Below are positions 16,146 to 24,053 of a stretch of 64,000 nucleotides of DNA, piece by piece. The DNA comes from Actinoplanes flavus (lineage in GTDB: Bacteria > Actinomycetota > Actinomycetes > Mycobacteriales > Micromonosporaceae): NCBI RefSeq assembly GCF_017592555.1, contig NZ_JAGFNS010000007.1:208391-272390 (forward strand), read 5' to 3'. The notes under the pieces are model-generated. The model ran no database searches. It saw only the letters and a program-made list of their open reading frames with translations, and was not told the DNA's origin. Position numbers and translations under genes: made by a program. Positions within the stretch are counted from its first letter, which is position 1, and every line of letters begins with the position of its first letter.

Positions 16146-18097
16146 TCCGACGACCACCCGTTGTCCCGGACGTTGTGCCGCCGGGAGGCCGCCAGCTCCG
16201 CCTCGAAGAGCGGATCCAGGGCGGCCGCCAGCGGGCCGTCCGCCGCCTCGACGATGTCGGGCCGGGTGTGGGCGTTGCCCTGCCACGCGGCGGTCAGGAC
16301 CGGGGTCACCGGCCCGGCCTCGCCGGTGATCCGCCACAGCGCCAGGGCGGCCCGGACCGGCGGCCAGTGCTCGCCGGCCGGGCCGTCCAGGTAGGTCTCG
16401 ACAAGCGGGGCGGCCGCGGCAGCCGCCGGCCCCATCGCGCCGATCTCGCCGAGCGCCGCGCCGGAGGCTGGACCGTCCAGCCGGGCGGTCAGCAGGGACA
16501 GGGCGTCCGGGGCCCGCTCGATCCGCCACAGCGCCCCGGCCGCGGCCACCGCGAGCCCCGGATCGTCGCCGGACGCGGCCTCGCGCAGGGCGGGCAGCGC
16601 CGCCGCGGCTGCCGGACCGATCCGGCCCAGCGTTCCGGCCGACCAGTCGTCCAGCGGGGAGGCCAGTAGCCGGGGCACGGCCGGGGCGGCGGCCGGTCCG
16701 ACGGCGCGCAGCGCGGTCTGGAGGCCGTACCACTCCGACGGGACGCGCTCGCCGGGCGCCAGGACCGGGAACACCGAAAGGATCTCGGGGACGATGCGGT
16801 CGGCCGATCCGGGGTACCGGGCGAGCAGATGTCCGGCGGAGCTCGGCCGTTGCGGCAACCGCAGGGCGGTGAGCAGCAGCGGCAGGGCCCGCTCGTCGCC
16901 GAGATCGCCGAGCAGCTCCAGGTAGGGGTGCAGGCCCGGCAGGTCACGGGAATAGCGGACCGTCCACTCCGGAAGACCGTCCCGCCAGGGCAGCGCGTCG
17001 ATCGCGGCCAGCCGCCGGGCCATCGTCTCCACGGCCGGGGCGGCGACGTGGCCCCAATACCGGAGCATGCCCGCCGCGGTCTCGGCCGTCCTCGGTGACC
17101 GGTCCAGCAGCGCCGCGATGCCGGCCACCGCCTCCCGGAAGTCGCCGCGCCACCTTTCGATCAGCTTGTTCGCGGCGAACAGCGCGTCCTCGGCGAGGTC
17201 GTCGTGTTTCGAGGCCAGCAGCGGGGTGATGATCGCGATCCGGTCCGCCACGCGCGGGCCGAGCGGGTCGGTGAGGTCCTCGATGACGCGGGCGCAGTGC
17301 GGCGCCCGCCGCCCCTCGGCGCTCTGCTCCCACATCGTCCGGATCGATCCGATCATGGTGTTCGTCGTGAAGCCGGCCGGCTCGGCCGGGACGCCCGGTT
17401 CGGCGTAGGCCCTCTCGAACAGGCTGGTCACGCCGTCGAGCGGGACCCGGTACGGATCGGTGTGCGCCACGGCCGCCAGCGCGGCCACCGAGGTGGAGGC
17501 GGGGCCGTTGGCGGCGATGTCGAGGAGGCGAGCGATCGCGGCGTCGTCGAGATCCACCTGGCCCAGCGCGGCGAACAGGGCCCGGCGTGCCCCGGCGTCC
17601 TCCTCCGTGCCCAGGAGGCCGGTGAGCAGCGCGGCGACGTTCGCGACGGCCGGGCCGAGAGCGATCAGCAGTTTCGGCATGGCGCCGCGCATCTCCGGAT
17701 CCGGCTCGGCGAGCAGGCCGATCAGGTCCGGCGCCGCCGCCACCACCAGCTCGTGTGCCCGTGTCGCCTGCCGCAGCATCTCGGCGCCGTCCCCGTCGAG
17801 CTCCTCCTCGTCCGGCCATTCACGGAGGTCGGCGATGCTCGCCAGCAACGCGGTGATCCCGTCCCGGCCGGGCCGGCCCGGAGTGGTCACCGCCTCGATC
17901 AGGTACGGCACCGCCGCCACCGTCGAGTCGTAGACGTCGCCCTGGTGGTGGACGCAGCCGTACATGGCGTCCAGAGACTCCTCGCGGGTCGCCGGATCCG
18001 GGTCGACCAGGCCGCGGATCCAGTCCGGCACGTCCTCGGCCGAACCGTAGGCGTGTTCCAGCGAACCCCAGTCGACGTCGTCCAGCCCGGCGAACAT
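16061..18097 (-). CDS. HEAT-repeat protein
   Basis: The 678-residue protein is built of alpha-helical repeats of about 35-45 residues, rich in Ala, Leu and Pro. Examples are VAALLTGLLGTEEDAGARRALFAALGQVDLDDAAIARLL and LPALREAASGDDPGLAVAAAGALWRIE, which fit HEAT or PBS-lyase-type repeats. Such solenoids mediate protein-protein contacts. No signal peptide or membrane helix is seen, so it is probably cytoplasmic. It starts nine bases after the stop of the polytopic membrane protein at 18107-19681, so the two form an operon. The C-terminal 28 codons overlap a convergent small gene. Confidence 0.85.
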   Translation of the reverse strand: MFAGLDDVDWGSLEHAYGSAEDVPDWIRGLVDPDPATREESLDAMYGCVHHQGDVYDSTVAAVPYLIEAVTTPGRPGRDGITALLASIADLREWPDEEELDGDGAEMLRQATRAHELVVAAAPDLIGLLAEPDPEMRGAMPKLLIALGPAVANVAALLTGLLGTEEDAGARRALFAALGQVDLDDAAIARLLDIAANGPASTSVAALAAVAHTDPYRVPLDGVTSLFERAYAEPGVPAEPAGFTTNTMIGSIRTMWEQSAEGRRAPHCARVIEDLTDPLGPRVADRIAIITPLLASKHDDLAEDALFAANKLIERWRGDFREAVAGIAALLDRSPRTAETAAGMLRYWGHVAAPAVETMARRLAAIDALPWRDGLPEWTVRYSRDLPGLHPYLELLGDLGDERALPLLLTALRLPQRPSSAGHLLARYPGSADRIVPEILSVFPVLAPGERVPSEWYGLQTALRAVGPAAAPAVPRLLASPLDDWSAGTLGRIGPAAAAALPALREAASGDDPGLAVAAAGALWRIERAPDALSLLTARLDGPASGAALGEIGAMGPAAAAAAPLVETYLDGPAGEHWPPVRAALALWRITGEAGPVTPVLTAAWQGNAHTRPDIVEAADGPLAAALDPLFEAELAASRRHNVRDNGWSSDQVRADERLLELCRASRSARLRSRCSRV

Positions 18098-18106
18098 CGA
18101 CGCAGC

Positions 18107-19681
18107 CTAGATCAGGCGGCTGGTCAGCGTGTACCGGCCGGCCGCGGGCACCCGCACCCGGGTCCACTCGCCGTCGGCGGTGACCGTGGCGCCGCCGGAG
18201 GCGGTCAGGCGGCGGTGATGTCGCACCCGGACCGGCACCTCGCCGGCTGCGGGGGCGTCGAAGACGATCGTCGCGCCGTCCTGCCGGACCAGTGTCGCCG
18301 GGGCGGCCACGATCGGGCGCGGATCGGCCACCTTGTAGAGCCGCCAGTGGGCGTCGCTCCAGATCAGCGACAGGTACGGCAGGCCGGCGGTGACCATCTC
18401 CGCCTCCTGTCGGCCGGGCCACGCCAGCTCCACGTCGGGGACGGCCACGAACTGGACCGCCTCCTCGTCCAGCCAGGCCCGGTAGGAGTCGGGGGTCAAC
18501 TCCACGCCTGTCCCGGCGGCCCCCGGGACGGTGGTGAAGAACAGCGGGTTCCGGTCGATGTCGGCCTGCCGCAGCCAGCCCCGGGCCAGCGGGATCCCGC
18601 CCATCGAGGCGGCCTCCCAGTAGGACCGGGTGGTCGGGATCTCCACCCGCCCGGTCAGCGTCTCGGCCGCCAGCCGGTCCCGCAGCGGCCGGAAGTAGGC
18701 CTCGTCCGCCGACGGGTTCCCGATGTCGCGCACGTCACCCGGCACGACCATCGGCTGCCACCACGCCACCGCGACGATCAACGCGATCAATCCCGCTCTT
18801 TCCCACCCCGCGGATGTACGCGTGAGCGCGCGCCGTGGCAGCACCGCGTAGGCGGCCAGCACCGGAAGGGCGAACATGGTCGCGAGGCGGGTGGCGTTCA
18901 ATCCGACCGGGGTGTGGATCAGCGCGGCGGCCAGCACCCCGGCCGACGACAGCAGCGCCCCGATCCGGACCGGCCGCAGAGGCACGAGCAGCGCCACCAC
19001 CAGCCCGGTCACCACCGCGTGCAGGGTGTCGGCGCGGCTGATGTTCATCCACCCGCCGTCCCCGAAGAGCAGTGCCGTCACCGCGAGCGGCACGGCGGCC
19101 GGTACGGCGAGCAGGAGCCCGTCCCGGAGCCGGCGGCCGCCGGCGGGGAGGGCGCTCAGCATCAGGGCGACGCCGGCCAGGCCGGTGAACAGGCCGGCGA
19201 CCGGGCTGGTCGCGCCGGCCAGGAAGGCGGGGACCACGGCGAGGCGGCGCCGTCGGGGGACGGTGAGCAGGACCACCGCCGCGAGGCCGAAGCAGACCCC
19301 GAGGCCGTACGTCACCCGGCCGCTGACCAGGTTCCCGGCGAATCCGGCCACCCCGAGGAGGGCACCCAGCAGGGGCCGGGCCGCACCGGTCCGCCGGAAC
19401 AGCACCGCCATCAGCACCGGCCCGGCGATCAGGGTGAGCACGCCGGTCACCCGCACGCCGAGCACGGCCATCACCGGCTGTGACACGAGGCTGTAGCCGA
19501 ACTGTTCGACCCCGGCGTACCAGCGCAGGTCGACCGGGGTGAGGCCGTGTTCGGTGAAGAAGCCGGCCCGGGCGACCTGGGCGGCCAGGTCCGAGCCCAT
19601 CGGGGGCAGCAGCAGGTAGCCGGCGCCGAGGAGCACCGCGACCAGCGCGGTGATCCACTCCACCCGGTGCCGGACCCACAT
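18107..19681 (-). CDS. Polytopic membrane protein with C-terminal extracellular domain
   Basis: This 524-residue protein has roughly nine to ten membrane helices in its first 320 residues, then a soluble region that includes YFRPLRDRLAAE, RVEIPTTRSYWEAASM and FFTTVPGAAGTGVELTPDSYRAWLDEEAVQFVAVPD. This plan resembles GT-C-type glycosyltransferases or their relatives, where an outer domain follows the membrane core. I do not see a diagnostic catalytic motif. Start ATG at 19681 (MWVRHRVEWIT) is chosen because upstream sequence is not protein-like. It is divergent from the MptB-type gene with 57 bp between, and co-transcribed with the HEAT-repeat gene. Confidence 0.8.
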   Translation of the reverse strand: MWVRHRVEWITALVAVLLGAGYLLLPPMGSDLAAQVARAGFFTEHGLTPVDLRWYAGVEQFGYSLVSQPVMAVLGVRVTGVLTLIAGPVLMAVLFRRTGAARPLLGALLGVAGFAGNLVSGRVTYGLGVCFGLAAVVLLTVPRRRRLAVVPAFLAGATSPVAGLFTGLAGVALMLSALPAGGRRLRDGLLLAVPAAVPLAVTALLFGDGGWMNISRADTLHAVVTGLVVALLVPLRPVRIGALLSSAGVLAAALIHTPVGLNATRLATMFALPVLAAYAVLPRRALTRTSAGWERAGLIALIVAVAWWQPMVVPGDVRDIGNPSADEAYFRPLRDRLAAETLTGRVEIPTTRSYWEAASMGGIPLARGWLRQADIDRNPLFFTTVPGAAGTGVELTPDSYRAWLDEEAVQFVAVPDVELAWPGRQEAEMVTAGLPYLSLIWSDAHWRLYKVADPRPIVAAPATLVRQDGATIVFDAPAAGEVPVRVRHHRRLTASGGATVTADGEWTRVRVPAAGRYTLTSRLI

Positions 19682-19738
19682 CCCGCCGACCCTACCGCCA
19701 CCGTCTTGGTAGCAGCCTGTCACGGTAGGGTCCCTGTC

Positions 19739-21136
19739 ATGCCCCGTCCCCGTCTCGTCCGTTACCTGGGCCTGGCAGGGAGTCTGTTCCTGGCGGGTGC
19801 GGCCTGGCTGGGCGGCGCGAGCAGCCCGTGGGAACCCACGGTGACGCCGCGCACCATCCTGGCCGGGCGCGACGGCGTGCTGCTGCCGCTCTGCTGGCTG
19901 CTCGGCACGGTGCTGCTGATCGGCGCGTGGTGGGCCGGGCGCCGGTCGGTTCCGCATCCGCGGTGGGCCTACGTCACCGCCGGGTTGTGGGCTCTGCCAC
20001 TGCTGCCGTTCCTGCCGCTGGGCAGCTACGACGTCTACTCGTACGCCTGTCAGGGTTGGCAGCAGGCGGCCGGGCTCGACCCGTACGCCGGCGGTGTCGA
20101 TCTTCTGGGTTGTCCCTGGGCCGACGCCGTGGCGCCGACCTGGCGCACCTCCCCGGCCCCGTACGGCCCGGTGTTCCTCGTCCTGGCGGCGATCGCCGCG
20201 AAGCTGGGCGGCTCGCTCACCGGGACCGTCGCCCTGCTCCGCCTGATCGCCGTGCTCGGCGTCGTGGCACTCGGCTGGTGTCTCCCGAGGATCGCGCACC
20301 GGGCCGGGGTGCCGCCGGAGCGTGCCGTGTGGCTGGTGCTGGCGTGCCCTCTCGTACCGATCCATCTGGTCTCCGGCGCCCACAACGAGGCGGTGATGCT
20401 CGCGCTGATGGTCGGCGGGCTGACCGCGGCCGTCGCCCGCCGTCCGCTGCTCGCCGGGGTTCTGCTGGGGCTGGCCGTCGGGGTGAAGGCGACCGCGGTC
20501 GTGGTGCTGCCGTTCGTGGTGCTGCTGTTCCCGGGGCTGTCGCGGAAGGCGATGGTCGCCGGGGGAGCGGCGGGCGCGCTGGCGGCCGTCTCGTTCGGTT
20601 CCGGGCTGGGCCTGGGCTGGCTGTCCGGCCTGGCGGGCAGTGGGGTGTCGGTGCAGTGGACCGCTCCGCCGACCGCGATCGGCATGACACTGGAGCTGTT
20701 CGGCGTGCCCGGCGCGGTGGCTGTCACCCGGATCCTGGGGATGATCGCGCTGGCCGGGGTACTCCTGCTGCTGTGGCTGCGTGCCCGGAGAAGCGCCCGG
20801 ACCGGCGACCCGCTGCGCTACACCGGCCTGGCGCTGGCCGCGACCGTGCTGCTCGCGCCGGTGTTCCATCCCTGGTACGCGCTGTGGCCGCTGGCCGTCC
20901 TGGCCGCCACGGTCCGGCGCGACACCCGGTGGCTGGTGGTCCCGCCCGCGGTGGCCGCCGCCCTGTGCCTGCCGGACGGCTACAACCTCGCCCTCGCCAC
21001 CAAGGCGCAGGGCGCGATCGTGATGACCCTGCTCGCCGGTTTTCTAGCGTGGAAAGTAGTGCATGAAGCGAAAAGCGATAGTCGCCGTCCTGGCGCTGAT
21101 CACGGTGGCACTGATCGTCATCGCGGGGTTCCGTAA
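19739..21136 (+). CDS. mptB: Polyprenol-phosphomannose-dependent alpha-1,6-mannosyltransferase, MptA/MptB family
   Basis: The 465-residue membrane protein matches the MptA/B family of GT-C mannosyltransferases, which extend the alpha-1,6 mannan backbone of lipomannan-type glycolipids at the outer face using polyprenyl-phosphate-mannose. The segment GSYDVYSYACQGWQQAAGLDPYAGG after the third helix is the family's acidic catalytic loop. VSGAHNEAVMLALMVGG and VFHPWYALWPLAVLA further on are also typical. About 12 membrane helices are visible. The ATG at 19739 is preceded by TAGGGT. Its last 74 bp overlap the next gene, so the two are probably co-transcribed. MptA and MptB cannot be told apart from sequence reading alone. 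Confidence 0.85.
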   Translation: MPRPRLVRYLGLAGSLFLAGAAWLGGASSPWEPTVTPRTILAGRDGVLLPLCWLLGTVLLIGAWWAGRRSVPHPRWAYVTAGLWALPLLPFLPLGSYDVYSYACQGWQQAAGLDPYAGGVDLLGCPWADAVAPTWRTSPAPYGPVFLVLAAIAAKLGGSLTGTVALLRLIAVLGVVALGWCLPRIAHRAGVPPERAVWLVLACPLVPIHLVSGAHNEAVMLALMVGGLTAAVARRPLLAGVLLGLAVGVKATAVVVLPFVVLLFPGLSRKAMVAGGAAGALAAVSFGSGLGLGWLSGLAGSGVSVQWTAPPTAIGMTLELFGVPGAVAVTRILGMIALAGVLLLLWLRARRSARTGDPLRYTGLALAATVLLAPVFHPWYALWPLAVLAATVRRDTRWLVVPPAVAAALCLPDGYNLALATKAQGAIVMTLLAGFLAWKVVHEAKSDSRRPGADHGGTDRHRGVP

Positions 21137-22199
21137 CACGTACTTCGACTCCCGGGTCTACTACGGGGCGATCGTCTACTGGTTCCGCGACGGCGGCATG
21201 GTCTACGACTTCCTGCGGCCGGGCACCCCGTACGGGTTCACCTATCCGCCGTTCGCCGGGCTGGTCATGTACCCGATGGCGCTGCTGCCGCTGCTCGGTG
21301 TGATGACCGTCGCGACGATCATGACGGTGGCCACCACGGCGCTGCTGGTGCACTGGCTGGTCGGCCCGGAGATCGAGCGCCGGGGCTGGACGCGGTGGTT
21401 CGCCCTGTCCGTGGCGGTCTGCCTGGCGCTGTCGTTCGAGCCGGTCCGCGAGACGATCACCTTCGGTCAGGTCAACGTGCTGCTGCTGGCGCTGGTCGCC
21501 GGCGACATGCTGTTCGGGCTGGCCCGTGGCCGGAAGTGGGCCGGTGTCGGCATCGGCCTGGCCACCGCGATCAAGCTGACTCCCGGCGTCTTCATCCTCT
21601 ACCTGCTGGTCACCCGGCGCTGGCGGGCCCTCGGCACGGCGATCGGCGCGGCGGCCGGGGCCACCCTGCTGGCCGGGGCGATCTTCCCGGACGAGTCCCG
21701 GGAGTTCTGGACGTCGGCGCTGTGGGACACCAACCGGGTCGGCCTGCTCTACTACCTGTCCAACCAGTCGGAGCGCGGTCTGCTGGCCCGGCTGCCGATC
21801 GAGCTCGTCGAGTCACGGGTGTGGCTGGTCTGCGTGCTCGCCACGTGCGCGGTGTGGGCCTGGCGGGTGGCGAGGAGCCGCGACGACGTGGTCGGCGGCC
21901 TGGCGCTGACCGGCATCCTCGGCTGCCTGATCAGCCCGGTCACCTGGATCCACCACTGCGTGTGGCTGATTCCGGCGCTGGTCCTGTGCATTCTCCACGG
22001 TCGTCCCTATCTGGGCTGGTCGGCGTACCTTCTGATGACGTCGCACGTGACGTGGCTGTGGGAGAGGCGGCCGCGACCACCGCTGGAGCTCCTCGGCGCC
22101 AACCTCTATGTCTGGTTCAGCCTGGCTCTGCTCATCTGGACACCGGTCGGCACGCGCCGTTCGTCCGGCCTCCACGAACCGGACAAGATCATCGCGTAG
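21063..22199 (+). CDS. GT87 family mannosyltransferase
   Basis: This 378-residue membrane protein fits glycosyltransferase family 87, which contains PimE and related alpha-1,2-mannosyltransferases that use polyprenyl-phosphate-mannose. It begins with a membrane helix, then the acidic loop FDSRVYYGAIVYWFRDGGMVYDFL and YGFTYPPFAGLVMYP, which are family hallmarks. GQVNVLLLALVAGD and SPVTWIHHCVWLIPALVL are also characteristic. The start lies inside the 3' end of the mptB-type gene (74-bp overlap). The two likely act in sequence on the same envelope mannolipid: backbone extension, then side-branch addition. Confidence 0.87.
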   Translation: MKRKAIVAVLALITVALIVIAGFRNTYFDSRVYYGAIVYWFRDGGMVYDFLRPGTPYGFTYPPFAGLVMYPMALLPLLGVMTVATIMTVATTALLVHWLVGPEIERRGWTRWFALSVAVCLALSFEPVRETITFGQVNVLLLALVAGDMLFGLARGRKWAGVGIGLATAIKLTPGVFILYLLVTRRWRALGTAIGAAAGATLLAGAIFPDESREFWTSALWDTNRVGLLYYLSNQSERGLLARLPIELVESRVWLVCVLATCAVWAWRVARSRDDVVGGLALTGILGCLISPVTWIHHCVWLIPALVLCILHGRPYLGWSAYLLMTSHVTWLWERRPRPPLELLGANLYVWFSLALLIWTPVGTRRSSGLHEPDKIIA

Positions 22200-22298
22200 T
22201 CGGAGCGCAGGTCCCCGACCCGTCCGGCAAGCTCGTCGTGATCGACACCGCGACCCGGAAGACCGTCCGCGAGATCGGCCTCGGCTGCTCTGATAGCC

Positions 22299-22338
22299 GC
22301 TGACACGGCGCCGACCCGCAGATCAGCGCCGTGTCAGC
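22299..22338. promoter_or_regulatory. Perfect 13-bp inverted repeat upstream of drrA-type gene
   Basis: GCTGACACGGCGC (22299-22311) pairs perfectly with GCGCCGTGTCAGC (22326-22338) over a 14-base loop. It lies 100 bp after the GT87 stop and 21 bp before the ABC ATPase start. It could terminate the mannosyltransferase transcript or act as an operator for the exporter; the closeness to the start codon makes the operator reading attractive. The ABC gene itself shows no clear ribosome site. Confidence 0.55.
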
Positions 22339-22359
22339 GCCGCCGGGCACCGTGTCCAC

Positions 22360-23295
22360 ATGGATGACACGAACGCGATCGTCGCCGAGGGCCTGGTGAA
22401 ACGCTACGGCGACACCACCGCCCTGGACGGCGTCGACCTGACCGTCCGGGCCGGGACGGTGCTCGGCCTGCTCGGTCCCAACGGCGCCGGCAAGACCACC
22501 GCCGTACGGGTGCTGGCCACCCTGCTCCCGCCGGACGCCGGCCACGCGACCGTCGGCGGCCACGACGTGGTGCGGCGGCCGGGCGAGGTCCGCAGGCTGA
22601 TCGGCCTCACCGGCCAGTACGCCTCGGTCGACGAGTCCCTGACCGGCGCCGAGAACCTGCTCATGATCGGCCGGCTGCTCGGCCTCTCCCGCCCGGCCGC
22701 CCGCGACCGGGCCCGTACCCTGCTGGAGCGTTTCGACCTGTCGGACGCCGCCGGCCGGGCCGCCGGAAAGTACTCCGGGGGCATGCGCCGCCGCCTCGAC
22801 CTGGCCGCCAGCCTCGTCGGCCACCCCCGCGTCCTCTACCTGGACGAACCCACCACCGGCCTGGACCCGCGCAGCCGCAACGAGGTCTGGGACATCGTCC
22901 GCGGCCTGGTCCGCGAGGGTGTGACCGTGCTGCTCACCACCCAGTACCTGGACGAAGCCGACCAGTTGGCCGACGAGATCGTGGTGATCGACCACGGCCG
23001 GGTCATCGCCACCGGCACGCCCGCCTCGCTGAAAGCCCGGACCGCCGCGCAGACCGTCACCGTCCGCCCGGCCTTCGCCGACCAGCTCACCCGGGTCCGG
23101 GACGCGGTGGGCCGGGTCGCCGCCGGGCCGGCCGTGGTGACCGGCGAGATCGTCACCGCCCCGGTCAGCGACCCCGGCGCCCTCGCGAAACTGGTCCGCG
23201 ACCTCGACGAGCACGGTCTCACCGTCGACGAGCTGGCGCTGCGCGGACCCAGCCTGGACGAGGTCTTCCTGAGCCTGACCGGAGGCCGGCCGTGA
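22360..23295 (+). CDS. Daunorubicin-resistance-type ABC transporter ATP-binding protein (DrrA family)
   Basis: The 311-residue ATPase has Walker A GPNGAGKTT near residue 41, signature YSGGMRRRLDLAASL and Walker B VLYLDEPTTGLDPRSR, then the H-loop. After residue 220 it has the C-terminal extension found in DrrA-type exporters, with LRGPSLDEVFLSLTG near the end. It would energise export of a hydrophobic compound together with the permease at 23292. The two overlap by four bases (GTGA), so they are coupled. Substrate is unknown. No biosynthetic cluster lies alongside, so it may serve in self-protection against external compounds or in envelope lipid export. Confidence 0.93.
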   Translation: MDDTNAIVAEGLVKRYGDTTALDGVDLTVRAGTVLGLLGPNGAGKTTAVRVLATLLPPDAGHATVGGHDVVRRPGEVRRLIGLTGQYASVDESLTGAENLLMIGRLLGLSRPAARDRARTLLERFDLSDAAGRAAGKYSGGMRRRLDLAASLVGHPRVLYLDEPTTGLDPRSRNEVWDIVRGLVREGVTVLLTTQYLDEADQLADEIVVIDHGRVIATGTPASLKARTAAQTVTVRPAFADQLTRVRDAVGRVAAGPAVVTGEIVTAPVSDPGALAKLVRDLDEHGLTVDELALRGPSLDEVFLSLTGGRP

Positions 23296-24053
23296 CCACC
23301 ATGCCGCTGCGCAACACCGCGACCCTGGCCTGGCGCACCCTGGTCCAGATCAAGCACAACCCGTTCGAGCTGATCGACTTCAGCGTCCAGCCGATCATGT
23401 TCCTGCTGCTGTTCACCTACGTCTTCGGCGGCGCGATGGCGGGCAGCCCGGCCGAATACCTGATCTTCGCCCTGCCCGGGATCATCGTCCAGAACCTGAT
23501 CTTCGCGACCATGAACACCGGCATCGGCCTGAACACCGACATCAGCAAGGGTGTCTTCGACCGGCTCCGGTCCCTGCCGATCAGCCGGTTCGCCCCGCTC
23601 GCCGGGCGGATCAGCGCCGACGTGATCAAGCAGGCCTGGGCGATCGCCCTGCTGCTCGGGATCGGCATGGTCCTCGGCTTCCGGATCGAGACCGGACCGG
23701 CGGCGGTGCTCGCCGCGTTCGGGCTGCTGCTCGTCTTCGCGATGTCACTGTCCTGGGTGTCGGTGCTGGTCGCGATGCTGGCCTCCGCCCCGGAGAAGGT
23801 GCAGATCTTCGGGTTCGTGCTGTTCTTCCCGATCACCATGGCCAGCGGCGCCTTCGTCGACCCGTCCACCATGCCCGGCTGGCTGGAGGCGTTCGCCGAG
23901 ATCAACCCGACCACGGTCCTCGCCGACGCGGTCCGCGGGCTGCTCAGCGGCGGCCCGGTCGCCGAGCCGGTCACCTGGTCACTGGCCTGGGCCGCGGGAC
24001 TCCTGCTGATCTTCGCCCCGCTCTCCGTCCGGGCCTTCCGCCGCCGCGTCTGA
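23292..24053 (+). CDS. ABC-2 type transporter permease (DrrB family)
   Basis: The 253-residue permease has six membrane helices and the ABC-2 pattern. It starts RNTATLAWRTLVQIKHNPFELIDFSVQPIMFLLLFTYVFGGAM and contains the FDRLRSLPISRFAPLAGRISADVIKQ coupling segment. SGAFVDPSTMPGWLEAFAEINPTT near the end is typical of DrrB proteins. It forms the membrane half of the exporter with the preceding ATPase. Its last 75 bp overlap the 3' end of the convergent BTAD regulator gene. Confidence 0.92.
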   Translation: MTTMPLRNTATLAWRTLVQIKHNPFELIDFSVQPIMFLLLFTYVFGGAMAGSPAEYLIFALPGIIVQNLIFATMNTGIGLNTDISKGVFDRLRSLPISRFAPLAGRISADVIKQAWAIALLLGIGMVLGFRIETGPAAVLAAFGLLLVFAMSLSWVSVLVAMLASAPEKVQIFGFVLFFPITMASGAFVDPSTMPGWLEAFAEINPTTVLADAVRGLLSGGPVAEPVTWSLAWAAGLLLIFAPLSVRAFRRRV

